Assembly (NCBI GenBank): GCA_000733355.1
Contig: JNVV01000076.1
Location: 62,001-126,000 of the forward strand
Direction of reading: 5' to 3'
Source: Falciphora oryzae
Lineage: Eukaryota > Ascomycota > Sordariomycetes > Magnaporthales > Magnaporthaceae
DNA: 64,000 bases
In this document: piece after piece, positions 12,380 to 23,974 of the stretch
Position numbering within the stretch: position 1 is the first letter of the stretch
Layout: each line of letters begins with the position of its first letter
Program-made: the position numbers and the translations under genes
The notes under the pieces: generated by a model
Told to the model about the DNA's origin: nothing
Seen by the model: only the letters and a program-made list of their open reading frames with translations
The model's database searches: none

Positions 12380-12764
12380 TTTGGATGTGGTTGTCTGATT
12401 CTCTGAGATTATGGGTGATGGATTCGAGGGTGTGTTCTGGTCTCGGCTGGTCTGGCCTGGCCTCCAAAAGCGCGGCATCTGGGCCCAGCTGATAAGACGC
12501 CGAGTCAGGAGGCGTAAACGGCCCCGTGATGCCGTAATCGGCCAACTTTCCGTCGGACTGACGGGACCTGCAGCTCCAACCGTTATCGCCACACGTATGA
12601 CTGCCGACGCATCCGTCAGGGGTCAACGTGGGCTGGAGCTACCCCTCCTTCCATTCCACGACAGCAGCTCCAACTATGTGAGTCCCCACACCTCGGCACG
12701 TCTCGTCTCGTCCCGTCTCATCACCCAGACATAAAATATCGCCTTCAGTCAGCAAACACCCACG

Positions 12765-14184
12765 ATGCCCTCCTCTCCCCATCCCCGCTCCATCGCCGGG
12801 TTCCTGGCCACCGCGCGGAGGGCACTGGCCGCCCCCAAAGGCCAGCGGCCGAGCCCGCTCTGCCTGGTCGTCGGAAATGAGGCTGCAGGTGTGTGGCTTT
12901 TTTTTTTGTCCTGCTTTTAGCCACACATAAGCCGGCTGCTAATCACTCCCAGACCTCGACTCCTTCTGCTCGGCCTTCCTCTACGCCTACCTGCGCTCCC
13001 ACACCCCGCCACACTTTACCCTGCACATCCCCCTTGTAAACCTCCCCCGCCCCGACTTGGCACTGCGCAACGACGTCGACGGCGCCTTTGCCGCCGCAAA
13101 CGTTTCCCGCGCCGACCTGCTCTCACTGTCCGACTTGCCGACAGCCACAGAAAGGGACAAGACGGTCGGGTCGGGTCTGGACCCGGACGACACGCGATGG
13201 ATCCTCGTCGACCACAACGAGCTGACGGGTCCTCTCGCCGCCCGCTTCGCCCACCGCGTCGTCGGCTCCGTCGACCACCACGTCGACGAGGGCACCGTGC
13301 CCAGCGACACGGGGTCCGAGCCGCGCCTCATTCGCGTCTGCGGCAGCGCCGCCACCCTCGTCGTCGAGTACTGCCGCGAGACGTGGGACTACATCGCCGC
13401 CCACTGGACGGGCCCGGAGGGGGAGGAGGACAAAAAGGCGACGGCGGGCCAGGCCAGCCTGCCGTCGCAGCTGGCCCGGCTGGTGCTGGGGCCCATCTTG
13501 GTCGACACCCAGTCGCTCAAGGCCCGATCCAAGGTGACGCCCGCGGACGAGGAGATCGCGGCGCTTGCCGAGGCGCAGATCCGATCCGACGAGGGCGGTG
13601 AGGCCTACGACCGCGTCGAGTGGTACGAGGAGCTGTGTAGCCTCAAGGAGGACCTCACCGGCTTCAGCTACCGCGACGTGCTGAGGAAGGACTACAAGGA
13701 GTGGACGTCGCCGTCGCCGTTTGATAACAGTGCTGATGGAGTCGGCGCCATCCGGCTCGGCATCTCGTCTATTCCCAAGCCCTTGGACTACCTGCTAGGG
13801 AATGTTGGCCCAGCAGAGAGCCTGTTCGCCGAGACGCGCCACTGGGCGCGCGAGCGGGGCCTGGACCTGGTCGGCATCATGACGGTGCGGCCAGAAGCCG
13901 ACCATCAGATCAGCCGCGAGCTGATGGTGTGGGCCTTCAACGAGCGCGCTGTTGCGGTGGCGCGCTCCTTTGCGACTGGCTGGGGCGACGACCTGCAGCT
14001 CGAGAGGTGGGGGGAGGGCAAGCTTGACAACGGAACCGTAACTGCTACCTCTGGCGACAGTGCCGGAGACGTTCCTGCCTCCGAGTGGAGGATGTGCTGG
14101 CGCCAGAAGAACGTTGAACACAGCCGTAAGCAGGTCGCGCCGATGCTGAGGGAGGCGATGAAGCAAGCGCCTCCGCGGTTATGA
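12765..14184 (+). CDS. Exopolyphosphatase, DHH/DHHA2 family (Ppx1-like)
   Basis: Two exons, 12765-12888 and 12953-14184 (64-nt intron, GCTAAT branch); 451 aa. The intron falls inside the first metal-binding motif and splicing yields VVGNEAADLDSFCSAFLYAYLRS, the conserved DxDS region. Motif 2 is VDHNE (D128-E131) and motif 3 is the family-defining DHH (D149-H151, in SVDHHVDEG). The second half contains the DHHA2 domain (LDYLLGNVG..., then DLVGIMTVRPEADHQISRELMVW). Yeast Ppx1 processively removes phosphate from inorganic polyphosphate with Mg2+ or Mn2+ in the cytosol and mitochondrial matrix. No clear presequence is evident in the Pro/Arg-rich N-terminus, although it contains several basic residues. 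Confidence 0.9.
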
Positions 14185-14555
14185 GGTGATTGCGAGGTCA
14201 TCTGGAATCACCATGCGTCAGATTATGGCTGGATGAACTTAGCCACCAAGGACTACATTACCTACAGTCTATTCAGGATGGTATCTCCGGAAAGTTCTTG
14301 ACTCTCCCCTGCAAAAGAGGCGCTTTCCTTCGTCCTATTTAGGCCAAAAAACCATCAACTGCGAAAAGCCTTGTTCTGGCAAGCGAGTCCTTTCTAGATA
14401 TCCTGCCAGGTCGTATCGGGGTCCCCGCGTGGGGCGCTATCAGGCTGGGTAATATAGACGCAAGCTTAGACGAAAGCAATCCCCAAGTGGCCCATTGGAG
14501 AATCGCTTCCTGGAGCTTCTGGGGATGGAACCAAATCTGCCGTCTGCATCCCTCT

Positions 14556-15197
14556 TCATGAGTAAGATTGGATGGCGTCCATGACAGCAAAGACACGGCT
14601 GCTCTCGACTCGACACCCGCCTCCGTCGATGGCGGCACGTCTGTACCCAGGCCGCAGGAAGCCGCTGAAGGCGTCGAGGTCGTGCTCGTTATAGTTCTGC
14701 CCCACCAGGATCTCCAGGGCCCGCGCGCAGGGAATGGTTGACTCTCCTGGCGCCGTCGACGGGAATGCCGAGGTGTCGGCCGGCTGCTCCAACAACCCTG
14801 GACAGGTCTTGACGCCGGATTCTTCAGGGGACCCCGGGGGAGGATGGCTGGAGGCAGCAGGATTGGGGAGGGGTCCTTGTTCTGCAGGCGACCTCTCATG
14901 CACGTCCGTGTTTATGTCCGTAGCTGGTGCGTCGCCCGTCGACGGTTGGCCGCCCCGGTCTCCCTCTTTGATGATGATGGCCGCGTTCTGCTGTAGGCGC
15001 TGGATCTGGATCGTCAGCGCGGCATTCCGCGCGACGGCCTCCTCGAGCTGGGCGGTGGTCTCGGCGAGCCGCCTCTCCAGGTCCGCGACGTAGGCTTTCG
15101 TCCTGGCGCGGTGGCGGCGCTGGTTCTCGCGGACGCGGGCGGCGTCTTGCTCTTTTGGCCGCGACGACCATTTCTGGGTCATCTGGGAGAGCTTCAT
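14556..15197 (-). CDS. bZIP transcription factor divergent from arsM
   Basis: Single exon, 213 aa. Residues about 15-37 form a basic region (ARVRENQRRHRARTKAYV), followed directly by a leucine-zipper heptad series (LERRLAETTAQLEEAVARNAALTIQIQRLQ). The rest is Pro/Ser-rich linker and a C-terminal segment around ALEILVGQNYNEHDLDAFSGFL with a GYRRAAIDGGGCRV stretch. The N-R-R-H-R-A-R basic core with short bZIP plus small C-terminal domain is common in uncharacterised fungal bZIPs. It lies head-to-head with the arsenite methyltransferase gene across a 910-bp region that holds three 23-bp repeats, so a local regulatory role is a reasonable inference (yeast Arr1/Yap8 is a bZIP that controls arsenic resistance). 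The Cys residues typical of Yap C-terminal redox domains are few here (two seen), so orthology to Yap8 is not claimed. Confidence 0.82.
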   Translation of the reverse strand: MKLSQMTQKWSSRPKEQDAARVRENQRRHRARTKAYVADLERRLAETTAQLEEAVARNAALTIQIQRLQQNAAIIIKEGDRGGQPSTGDAPATDINTDVHERSPAEQGPLPNPAASSHPPPGSPEESGVKTCPGLLEQPADTSAFPSTAPGESTIPCARALEILVGQNYNEHDLDAFSGFLRPGYRRAAIDGGGCRVESSRVFAVMDAIQSYS

Positions 15198-15318
15198 GTT
15201 TTGTCTTTCTTGGCCTTGCTACGTAAAGTTGTCTCTTGCCGTGCTTCGTAGCCGATCGACCGCTGGAGATTGGCTCAAGAGGTCGATTCGCAAGGCCCCG
15301 TCGTCTATTTTGCTGCAG

Positions 15319-15341
15319 CCTATCAGATGCGCCGGGTGACC
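15319..15341 (+). promoter_or_regulatory. 23-bp repeat, copy 1 (bZIP/arsM promoter)
   Basis: First of three equal-length elements that start CCTATCAG and end GTGACC. The middle reads ATGCGCCGG here. Candidate regulator-binding site. Confidence 0.55.
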
Positions 15342-15419
15342 AACTTGCCCACTTGGGAAACATGCCATTCGCCCCGGCCTAGTTTGGCTCCCGGGTAGAT
15401 CAGCGTTCCATGGCCCGGG

Positions 15420-15442
15420 CCTATCAGATGCATCGAGTGACC
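15420..15442 (+). promoter_or_regulatory. 23-bp repeat, copy 2 (bZIP/arsM promoter)
   Basis: Second copy, 101 bp after the first; its core contains the palindrome GATGCATC. Identical to the other copies at both ends. Confidence 0.55.
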
Positions 15443-15508
15443 TGCGTGGCGTGGGAGCCAAACATGCTCCTCGGTACCTCTCCCAGACGGGTTTGTCCCT
15501 CGTTGCAG

Positions 15509-15531
15509 CCTATCAGCGCCATCGAGTGACC
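15509..15531 (+). promoter_or_regulatory. 23-bp repeat, copy 3 (bZIP/arsM promoter)
   Basis: Third copy, 89 bp after the second. It shares the 5' flank TGCAG with copy 1 and the CATCGAGTGACC right half with copy 2. Confidence 0.55.
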
Positions 15532-16012
15532 TAGCCGCGAATGCCGCCCACGTTCACATAAGAAAAAACGGGACACCAGAAGGTGGCACTCCTACTGGCA
15601 TCGACACGAATAAGCAACCTTCCAAAAAGGTGTAGTTCCGCGCAGTTTAATACTTCGAAAAAAATACATAAAAATAAATTAGAAGCCCGTACGATCACTT
15701 GCACTAATTTTCCTTTTTTCTTTCCTAATAAACCGAGGGATTGGAAGGGGAATAAAAACTTCCACCGAAGTCACTTTCCTTCTGTGTCCCTTTTTTTTTT
15801 ATGTGGACGTGCCGCCCCAAGGCGGGCGCACGAGACAACATGAAGTGGGGGGCGTTCCAGTTCAGACGAGCACGCCCTCTGCGCTGTCGACGCCAGACCG
15901 GATTAGGCAACTTTGCAGTGACATACCGGAAAATCCCCCCTTCTTATGGACATGTCCCGCCACTTACTACAGATGTAAGTTCCAGAAGCGCCACACAAGG
16001 CCTCCATACATG

Positions 16013-16018
16013 TATAAA
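16013..16018 (+). promoter_or_regulatory. TATA box of the arsM gene
   Basis: TATAAA, 90 bp upstream of the arsM start codon and downstream of the three 23-bp repeats. Position and sequence suit a core promoter. Confidence 0.5.
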
Positions 16019-16107
16019 TCGTAAATGCCTGCGTCTTTTACACGGAAGGAGGCTGCCAGATAGCAGACAGCCAGACAAAACAACCTCAAAACTGTGCTTT
16101 CTCTTCA

Positions 16108-17518
16108 ATGTCGATTTCAACTCCGGCCAAGATGGACGCTAGCGAGATCTACGCCGTCGTCAAGGAGCGGTACAGCGCCGCGTCCACCGACCCCAGCCAG
16201 CTCAGCGAAGGCTACGGCCGGACGGTCGCCCAGGCGTTTGGGTACTCGGAGCAGGAGCTGGCGGGCATCCCAGCCGAGTCCAACCTCGGGCTCAGCTGCG
16301 GGAACCCGCTGGCCATCGCCAGTCTGCGAGAGGTGGCTGGCTCCTCTTTGCTTTCTTCCGTTCCTTTTTCTCTCCCTCTCCGGGTTCTTTCAGGAAATAG
16401 AGAGGGAGGTTCTCCTTGCCCTTCTGTTAGTGCTAACACTCTTGCCAGGGCGAAACCGTCGTAGACCTTGGGAGCGGCGCCGGCTTCGACGTCTTCCTCG
16501 CGGCCAAAAAGGTCGGCCCGACCGGGAAGGCTATCGGCGTCGAGATGAACAAGGTACGCAATATCTACACCGAACCGAACCTCCTCAGCCTTCCCTAAGC
16601 CCCAGCCTCGTTCACCACACAGCGTTTTACTTACACCCTGACCCCCCTTTACACTCCTTGCAGGACATGCTCTCCCTAGCCGAGCGCAACAAGGCCAAGT
16701 CGGACGCCAACAACGTCGAGTTCGTCGAGGGTCGCATAACGCACGTCCCGCTGCCCGACGGCGTCGCCGACGCCATCGTATCCAACTGCGTCGTCAACCT
16801 GGTGCCAGAAGCCGAGAAGCACCTCGTGTTCAACGAGATGGCCCGCCTGCTCCGCCCGGGAGGCCGCGTCGCCGTGTCGGACATCCTGGCCCGGAAGCCG
16901 CTGCCCGAGGCGCTGAGGCGGAGCGCGGCCTTGCTGGTTGGGTGCATCGCGGGGGCGAGTCTTGTCGGGCAGTACGAGGTTTACCTTCAGGATGCTGGGT
17001 TTACTGGTAAGTTGCTCTTGTGTTGTCTTTACTCCTGGGAGGTTTCTCTGTCTTTTCTTTTCCCTCCTTTTCTTTGCCTTAGCTATGGAAACAGCGTGAC
17101 CAAGTCTGATGATTGCTACTCCCGGTAGGCGTCCTGATCCAGGACACAAACTCGGACCTCAACATCTACGCCGACACGCTCCCGGACGGCACCAAGAGGA
17201 CCGATCAAGGACCCAAACCGGGCCAGGGCTGCTGTGCACCCTCTGCCCCGTCGTCCGAGACGCCCTCCTGCTGTGGCGAGCCGGCCAAGTCTGGTGGTAG
17301 CTCGTGCGCCGCGGGGCCACCCATGCCTTCAAAGGACCTCAGCCTCGAGGCCCTCACTGCGGAGTTGGGCGAGGTCGATCTTAACGAGTGGGTTGGTAAG
17401 TGAAGCCCCCCATCTTGGCTTCTCCAAGTCGGACAACATTAGCATCAACTAGCTGTCTTGTAAAGATTGCTGATTTGGATGTGAAGGATCTTACAAGATC
17501 TACGCTGTGAAGGCGTAA
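16108..17518 (+). CDS. arsM: Arsenite S-adenosylmethionine methyltransferase (ArsM/AS3MT)
   Basis: Five exons: 16108-16332, 16449-16553, 16664-17006, 17129-17395 and 17487-17518; 323 aa. All junction phases agree, and the tiny last exon restores the family C-terminus (NEWVG joined to SYKIYAVKA). The SAM-binding motif I is [13 protein letters not shown] (about 79-91). Cys64 (GLSCGNP), Cys152 (SNCVVNLV) and Cys204 (VGCIAGAS) match in order and spacing the As(III)-binding cysteines of the family (C61, C156 and C206 in human AS3MT). A C-terminal Cys-rich part ([18 protein letters not shown]) may bind further thiophilic metal. The enzyme methylates As(III) in the cytosol, giving methylated and volatile arsenicals. 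The head-to-head bZIP gene and shared repeats suggest coordinated control. An alternative start at the second Met (16132) is possible. Confidence 0.93.
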
Positions 17519-18635
17519 CCTGTGTTTATAAAGTTGCCAGACTGCTGTCTTTTGCATGCAGCATCGCCAAGTCCCCTTTTGACATGAGCAATATCTAGCG
17601 GGTGGGAGTGCGGTGCAGAATGGAGGAGAATATGTGACTCTTTAGAGTTTCGGCCAGTAACTTTAATTATTTAATGGCTGCAGCTATCCTGTTAATAGGC
17701 TTGCGTTATTCCAGGTTACTCCGTGTTGCCTCTCAGAGGGTCCGGCTAATTGTTGTCAACTACGTATGACTGTCAGGGTTATAATTACATAGTATTGACA
17801 TGGAGGGACAACGGACGACGTATCTGCATACCGGCAGCGGCAATTGCATAGCGCTACTCTCGGTCGGCAGGCCCCGGCATCCCCCAACGGAAGTGGCGTC
17901 GTACGACAGGGCTTTGTAATTACTCGAGAAGCCTACGATGGCAAGCTTGTCGGCTTCTTTGTTTGGCGAGGGATGTGACACAGGGGACACATGGGGGATA
18001 AGGGGCACCCAACAACCCCGACGAGTTGAAGTCTTTTGAACCACTCGCCTGCCTAGTAAGAGGTGAAACAATTGACAATTGTCACTTATTGTGCCTAGGC
18101 CTTATTAGTCGGTATTCCGGGGAAACGCTTGCGTCTCAAAACAGTCCGGGCTCGAGTTCTGGAATAGGGGCTGGTCCGAGCCCTTTGACGCTAGAGTCGC
18201 CTGGAATAAACCGTGGCGTAGCGTGGAACCATGTCTCTAGGGTTTTTCACCCTCGTTCAAGGATTTTTATCGAAAGAGACGGCTGAAAAGCCAGAGTGGT
18301 TCTACAAGAGCATCGTTTGGGGATCGGGAGATTTGGAGTATCCGAAATTATATAGCCTGATAAAAGGCTATCTATCCAGGGGTGTAGTAACATCAAAGGA
18401 GCATGAGCAACGTACTTAAAAGAACGAAGTATTTGGGTATAAGATGAACAAAACAAAATCTGTGCTAAGAAAATATCGCCGCCGAAGGATGCATCACATC
18501 CCTCGGCCTCCTCATGGATATCATCCAACCGAAAAAAACCCTTGGCACATAAAACCTCCTATCAGGTTTTACCAAACCGAGAAGAGCAGCCTCGATTAAT
18601 CTGCCACTCCAATCCCCAGGACACATGGTCGCGGC
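17519..18635. other. Lower-GC intergenic stretch
   Basis: About 1.1 kb without a recognisable gene and visibly richer in A/T than its surroundings, especially 17640-17800 and 18330-18560. A perfect 7-bp inverted repeat with a 6-nt loop (ATAGCCT/AGGCTAT) lies at 18352-18371. It may be the worn remnant of an old insertion, but no transposon protein or terminal repeat is visible. Confidence 0.35.
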
Positions 18636-20948
18636 TCAAGCCTTGACATCGCCGGCAACAGGGGCGTCGGCGGCCCCAGTGGCGGCAGCGGCGGCGGCGG
18701 GGCGCTGGCGGTGGCGCTCCTCGTTTTTGTAGAAGGGGCGGAGGGTGGCGCTTTTCTGGAAGAAGACGTAGCGCTTGATGCCGTACGGCAGGGCCTCGGT
18801 GACGTTATACTTGATAAACTTTGACGTCGGGGCGCCAAACACGTAGTCCAGCTCCTCGAGCGTGCGCTGCTTGGTCTCGGGTACCCAGAGGAAGATCATG
18901 ATCAGGGCGGCGACGTTGAGGCCCGCGTACATGCCGAAGGCGCCGACGACCTTGGCGTCCTTGAGCAGCCAGGGGAAGGTCATGGAGAGCACGGCGGCCC
19001 AGAAGAGGCAGGTGGCGACGGCGAAGCCCATGCCGACCTCGCGGTGCGACAGGGGGAAGACCTCGGCGCTGTAGGTGAAGGGCACGGGGCCCTCGCCGGG
19101 GGAGTAGAAGGCGCCGAAGAGGTAGACGAAGAGGGCGACGAGGGCCGTGCGGGCCGTGCTCTGCGGCATGAGCGTGCAGAGGCCGGCAGCGAGGAGCGTC
19201 CAGGTCATCTGGGGGAACGTGAAGAGGAGGAGGGAACGGCGGCCGAACTGCAGGGGGATGTTAGCAAGTTGCTTATTATTATGTGTGGCTGGGGAAGCGG
19301 ATATGGCAAGGTTTTGTGCATACAGTGTCGATGGTCCAGAAGGCCGGGAAGGCAAACAGCCAGTTGACGAGACCGAAACCGAGCGAGGCGAGCAGAGCCT
19401 CAAACTCGGAAGAGCCGGCATCCTTGAAGACGGAAGTCGAGTAGAAGGCGATGATGTTGATGCCGCACATCTGCTGGGCCAGCATGACGGTGAAGGCGGC
19501 CAGGGTGGCGCGGCGGACGCGGGGGATGGTGAAGAGCTCGACGAAGCGGGTGAGGTAGCCGCTGTCGCCGACGACCTGGTGCTCGAGCACGAGCTGGGAG
19601 TGGATGTAGTAAATGTCGCGGGCGGACTGGATCTGGTTGAAGCGCAGGCGGTTTATCGCGTTCCAGGCGTCGACGTAGCGGCCCTTCTTCATCAGCCAGC
19701 GGGGAGACTCGGGGCAGAGGTAGATGAGAGCGACGAGCGGCACGGCGGGGATGAAGGGGGCGGCCAGCATCAGGTGCCAGTTGTAGGGGTGGTTGTAGAC
19801 GGCGACGTTGATGGCGGTGCCCAGGAAGATGCCGAAGGCGGTCCACATCTGCCACGACATGACGAGGGCGCCGCGGATAGAGGCGGGCGAGTTCTCGGCG
19901 GCGTATATGGGTACGGTGGCGCCCTTGAGGCCCATGCCCAGGCCCATGAGGACACGGCAGGCGAACTGGTCCTGCCAGCGGTAGCAGAAGCCGGAGCCGA
20001 TGACGGGCCAGAGGCAGAAGTGGGCCGAGATGAAGATGGTGCCGCGGCGGCCGAACCAGCTGTTGAAGGGGTCCGACAGCCAGCAGCCGACGAGGGCGGA
20101 GGCGAAGTAGGGCGCCGCGTTGACGAGGCCCAGGATCAGCTCGCTCCGGTCCGTGTTGTCGTCGAGGCCGTAGGCGACCTTCATGAAGGGGTTGGCGCCA
20201 TTGATGCCCGTCTGGTCCCAGCCCTGCACGGCGGCGCCGATGGAGCAGGTGAAGATGGTGATGAAGAGGCGCCAGGGGAGGCGCCACTTGTGCTCGACCT
20301 CGTTGCGCAGCACCGTCACCTCGTCGGTGTTGAGGTTGTGCTCGCCGGGCAGCTGGTCGTAGTTCTCGGGGTCCTGGGCGACCAGGGCGCCCTTCTTGAA
20401 GATGGCCACGTGCTCGGACAGGCCCTTCTCCTCGCAGAAGGCCTCGACGTCGCGCATCAGCTGCTCGTGCGGGATGCCGGCGAGCGGGTTCGTGATGCGG
20501 GCCTCGGCGTTGTGGTTGAGCGCCTCGAGGTCGACGCCGGCACCAGTGCCCGTCTCGGCGTGCTGCTTGGACGCGCCATGGCTCTCGACGCGGACGCCCT
20601 TTTCGGAGGCGCCACTAGACGCATCGCTGTTTTTCCGGAGATCGAGTTGGTTAGCACTTTCGGCTTTTGGCGGGAATGAAATGCACACAGATCGTGACAC
20701 GGTGGACAAGACAGCTGCGGGCCGCCAATGGCTGTCAGGCGAACAGCAACGGCTTAGCGCGTCTTGTCGGGGCTGGGCTCGCCGCTAAGGGCAATGAGCG
20801 GCGCACGTGGTTGTGCCTGGCATTGTCGCGGCCGTCGTCATTGCCAATGCTTTGGCGCACTCAAGCATTTTCTCAGGAGTGAGAACCAAGAGAAAAAAAA
20901 AAGAAAAGAGACTTACGGGTGCGGCTGGATGGTCTCCTTGTCCGCCAT
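18636..20948 (-). CDS. MFS sugar/polyol transporter
   Basis: Three exons on the minus strand: 20948-20917, 20626-19324 and 19247-18636; 648 aa. The first exon encodes only [10 protein letters not shown] plus two bases. The 290-nt first intron ends after a TGCTAAC branch site and the second (76 nt) joins FWTIDT to FGRRSLLLF. Sugar-porter signatures are present: [10 protein letters not shown] in helix 1, the GRR motif after helix 2, [12 protein letters not shown] after helix 6, [14 protein letters not shown] in helix 7, and [15 protein letters not shown] after helix 12. About 130 mostly hydrophilic residues precede the first helix, longer than in the hexose transporters. The substrate is not deducible. 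The C-terminal tail ends in a poly-Ala stretch. Confidence 0.88.
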
Positions 20949-23900
20949 TGCTAAGACCACTTAAGCCTCGAATGCAGACCACTTTTCTTCCTGGTTCGAT
21001 CCAAGACTGTCGATCAGGGACAGGACCGCCCAACTTTTTTTTCTTCCCCCTTTGCGAGCAAGAGGACGAAGAAAGGAGGGGCCGTGGTATGCTGAGCCCT
21101 CAATAAATGGTAGGGACAGAAAAGAGGGAGCGTCGCACTCGCATTCCAAAGTGCGACGGCGCGCGGCGGGCTCCCGTATTTGTATTTTGATCTCCCCGGC
21201 TGCAACTGGCTGGACGCGCGCGGGCAGGCATGGACCCGGCCGGGGGGCAACAGGCAACATGGAGGGAGCTCCGAGGGGAGCGTGGGGACGGGGTTCTCGA
21301 CCTCAACTCGCACCCCCTCGGGGCCGCCCTCTCTCCCCATGGGCAATGGGCGGCAAGGCGGCTACCCCGACCCTGCTTTTCTCGCACGAACTCGCGCCCG
21401 CATCGGTCCTGCACGCCAAGCCGAGGATCCCAGCACAAGCGTCGCGCTCTCGGGCTTATTATCGCACATCACTTCCTGCTCGATGCGCCGTCGTCTTGAT
21501 GGAAGTGGGAAGGGAGCATTCCCCACCGCCCACTCCCCACCTCGGCATGCACTGTGTGAGAACTAAGATCAAGCCTGTGGGTGTCTTTTGGCTGCAGGCA
21601 CAGTATTTCTTGGAACCAATATTGGGATCCACGGGTATTTGTGTCGGATCAGAAACAGGGAATCGCCAAATAAGAGAGACTCTGTCCAGAAAGCCAGACA
21701 GACGTAAAGTTTGTTGTTCTTTTTCTCGCCGCTTCGCTGTGCCTGTCGCGTCCATGTCGCCTCGGCCTTTTGCATGGCGTTCGGAGGATATTGAGTGACA
21801 CACCCTACGGAATGGCGTCAGCGGCACCCAAGTGCCACCGGCAGTGCTCCGGCACCTACTCGGCTCAACTAACGGCTAGCGCTCGCCTCCACCAGAGGTG
21901 CAAGGTAAGCGCATACTGTGCTTGATCCCGTGCAATGAATCCCCGCATGCGACTCCTGCTCAACCCCAGTCCAAAGGTGCGCCTTGCCCCACTGATGGAT
22001 GACTTCCCGGTCCGGGTGGGATTGGGCATGATGAAAAACTTTACATCTCGACCCGATTGATTTATGTCCAGTCACGCCAGTGTCACAGACCTGTAGGTAA
22101 AGAGCTGCTGTGCTCCCCGACCAACGGCGGGCCTCCCGCAACATGAATCGTAGACTCGTTGGTGAGGGTGCAAGGCTCGTCTAGCTTCTGCCCAATCGAC
22201 GCATCCTAGCGTGCGAGCCCACCTCCAAACTGGCCTGCCGCGTGGAAGTGTGGGGGTTGACGGGCAAGCCGCCCACCTAAATTTCGTTCCCCGCGGGGCC
22301 CCTGTGTTGCTCTTTTGCACTGTACGCTTCCCTCGTGGCTAACGTTGGAAGAAGGGCTGAGTTGCGAAGAAGCTGGCGAGAAGTGCATTAGCAGGGGCAA
22401 TTGAGTTGCCGAGAATACAAACCTAATTTTGAATTATCTATGGCCATATCCAAGTCTCCCTACCCAATTCCTGTTCAGTCCTTTGCGCCCAGGAAAGCCA
22501 TGTTCATCCAGACAACAACAGTGAACCACGACAAGAGGTTGGCCGCACCGTGTAAGAAGGACCGAGTGGATCGATTTGTGGATGTCGTCGACCCACGGGA
22601 CTTTGCACGGCACCCGGATGTGACGTCACGTTTGTTTTTTCCCCCAAACGCCCCAGGTTTCTGGGGAAGAGGACGGAATTTTGCCGACTGTTTGTCGGTG
22701 GGAGTTTGGGAGTCTCTTGTTTTGGGAATCGTCCGGCCTGAAATATTCGACGTTTTAACTCTATTCATTCTTCTCTTTACTGCTGGGGGGCTGGTACAGC
22801 AAACAATGGTCGGTGGCAGCCCGAGGACTGAGGACACGTGCGACCCAACACGCACCGAGCACAGTTTGAGCAACACCCAAGATAAAAGCAGAGAAATCTT
22901 GCCTCCACCCACGTTAAATCCGACCCTGCCCTTTTTTCTTCCCACAATCTTGCTAACTCTCCAATTGCGTTGGAGAAAGCAAGAGTGGGTGTAATCCTTT
23001 TCCCCCGCTCCGCCGGTCTTGGCGCCCTGCCGCTTCTTCTCGTCTTCCTCCGACACCCGAGACCAGCCAGCCATCCGTCATAGCCGTTCCCTCATTCCCA
23101 GGTGGCGGGCCAGACAGCTCCTGGCCCCTCTTTCGGTGCAACAATGGGCACCGACGTTGCAGCAGCCGTTGTCGAGTGGGAGCAGTGGGAGCGCAGCAAC
23201 CTGGTTGGTGGTGCTTGGCTGGGCAAGGGAATCGGCCGTTTGCTGACGACACCGTGCAAAGGACGGAGGAGAGCAGAAAGACCCTTTTACCAAGCCTCGC
23301 AGTCCCTGAAAATCATTTGGGCAAAAAAACTTTTCTCAGGGGATGAACCCGTTGAAAATGTTCTCGGCCGGCAGCCAAGCAACTCCCAAGCATGCCCAGG
23401 CACGTCTTGGAGACAGCCCGCCCAACGCCTAGATAGATTGAGTCCCACAAACCGCACCGTGGTCGACGAGCCAAATCTCGATCGACGAGTGAGAACCCGA
23501 CTTTTGGTGCCGATACCGCCATTTTCTTCTTTCTTCCCGGCGGCTATGGCTCCCATGTGAGGTCGAGTTCCAACTTCGCCCACCCCGTACGGTATGGCAC
23601 CCGTGTCCGAGATCCACCGGCCCTCTTCCAGGCCCTACCGAATTTCGCTGCCCAAGGACCGTCTGCTCCGTCTCCTCTCAACTTGCACACCCACATAGGC
23701 CGGCCCGATATGGGCCAGCATTGTCGTCCAACATGGGGCTCGGAGGAGAATGTTGAAGAACAATGGAGAAGGAGGTTGGGGGAACGAGAAAACAAAAGTA
23801 TTTGGGGCTAGGCACGTGCAGGGAAAAGAAAACGTTGATAAGCGACGAAAGAAAAGGAACCAAAAAGGATACGCGATACAGGATAGAGAAAAAGCTAATA

Positions 23901-23974
23901 AAGTGCAAAAAGAACAAGGAAGACGAGCATAATCAGGACATAGTGCTATCAGGTGCACCCTCCAGCCACTCCAT
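20949..23974. other. Gene-free 3-kb spacer
   Basis: No gene recognised. The proximal part is the promoter of the sugar transporter. Several ORFs of 100-250 codons cross it on both strands, but none shows family motifs or splice-linked continuation. The last 250 bp (about 23750-23940) is A/G-rich. Confidence 0.45.

Noticed and set aside
19147..20679. 510-codon plus-strand frame opposite the sugar transporter
   Set aside because: It is the antisense shadow of a well-supported MFS gene; the acidic/Gly-rich composition mirrors its codon bias.
20980..21010. GGTTCGATCC sequence similar to a tRNA T-arm
   Set aside because: No acceptor stem, D-arm or anticodon arm could be paired around it.
22401..22994. 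197-codon plus-strand frame
   Set aside because: No recognisable motif, no good start context, and no splice-linked continuation.
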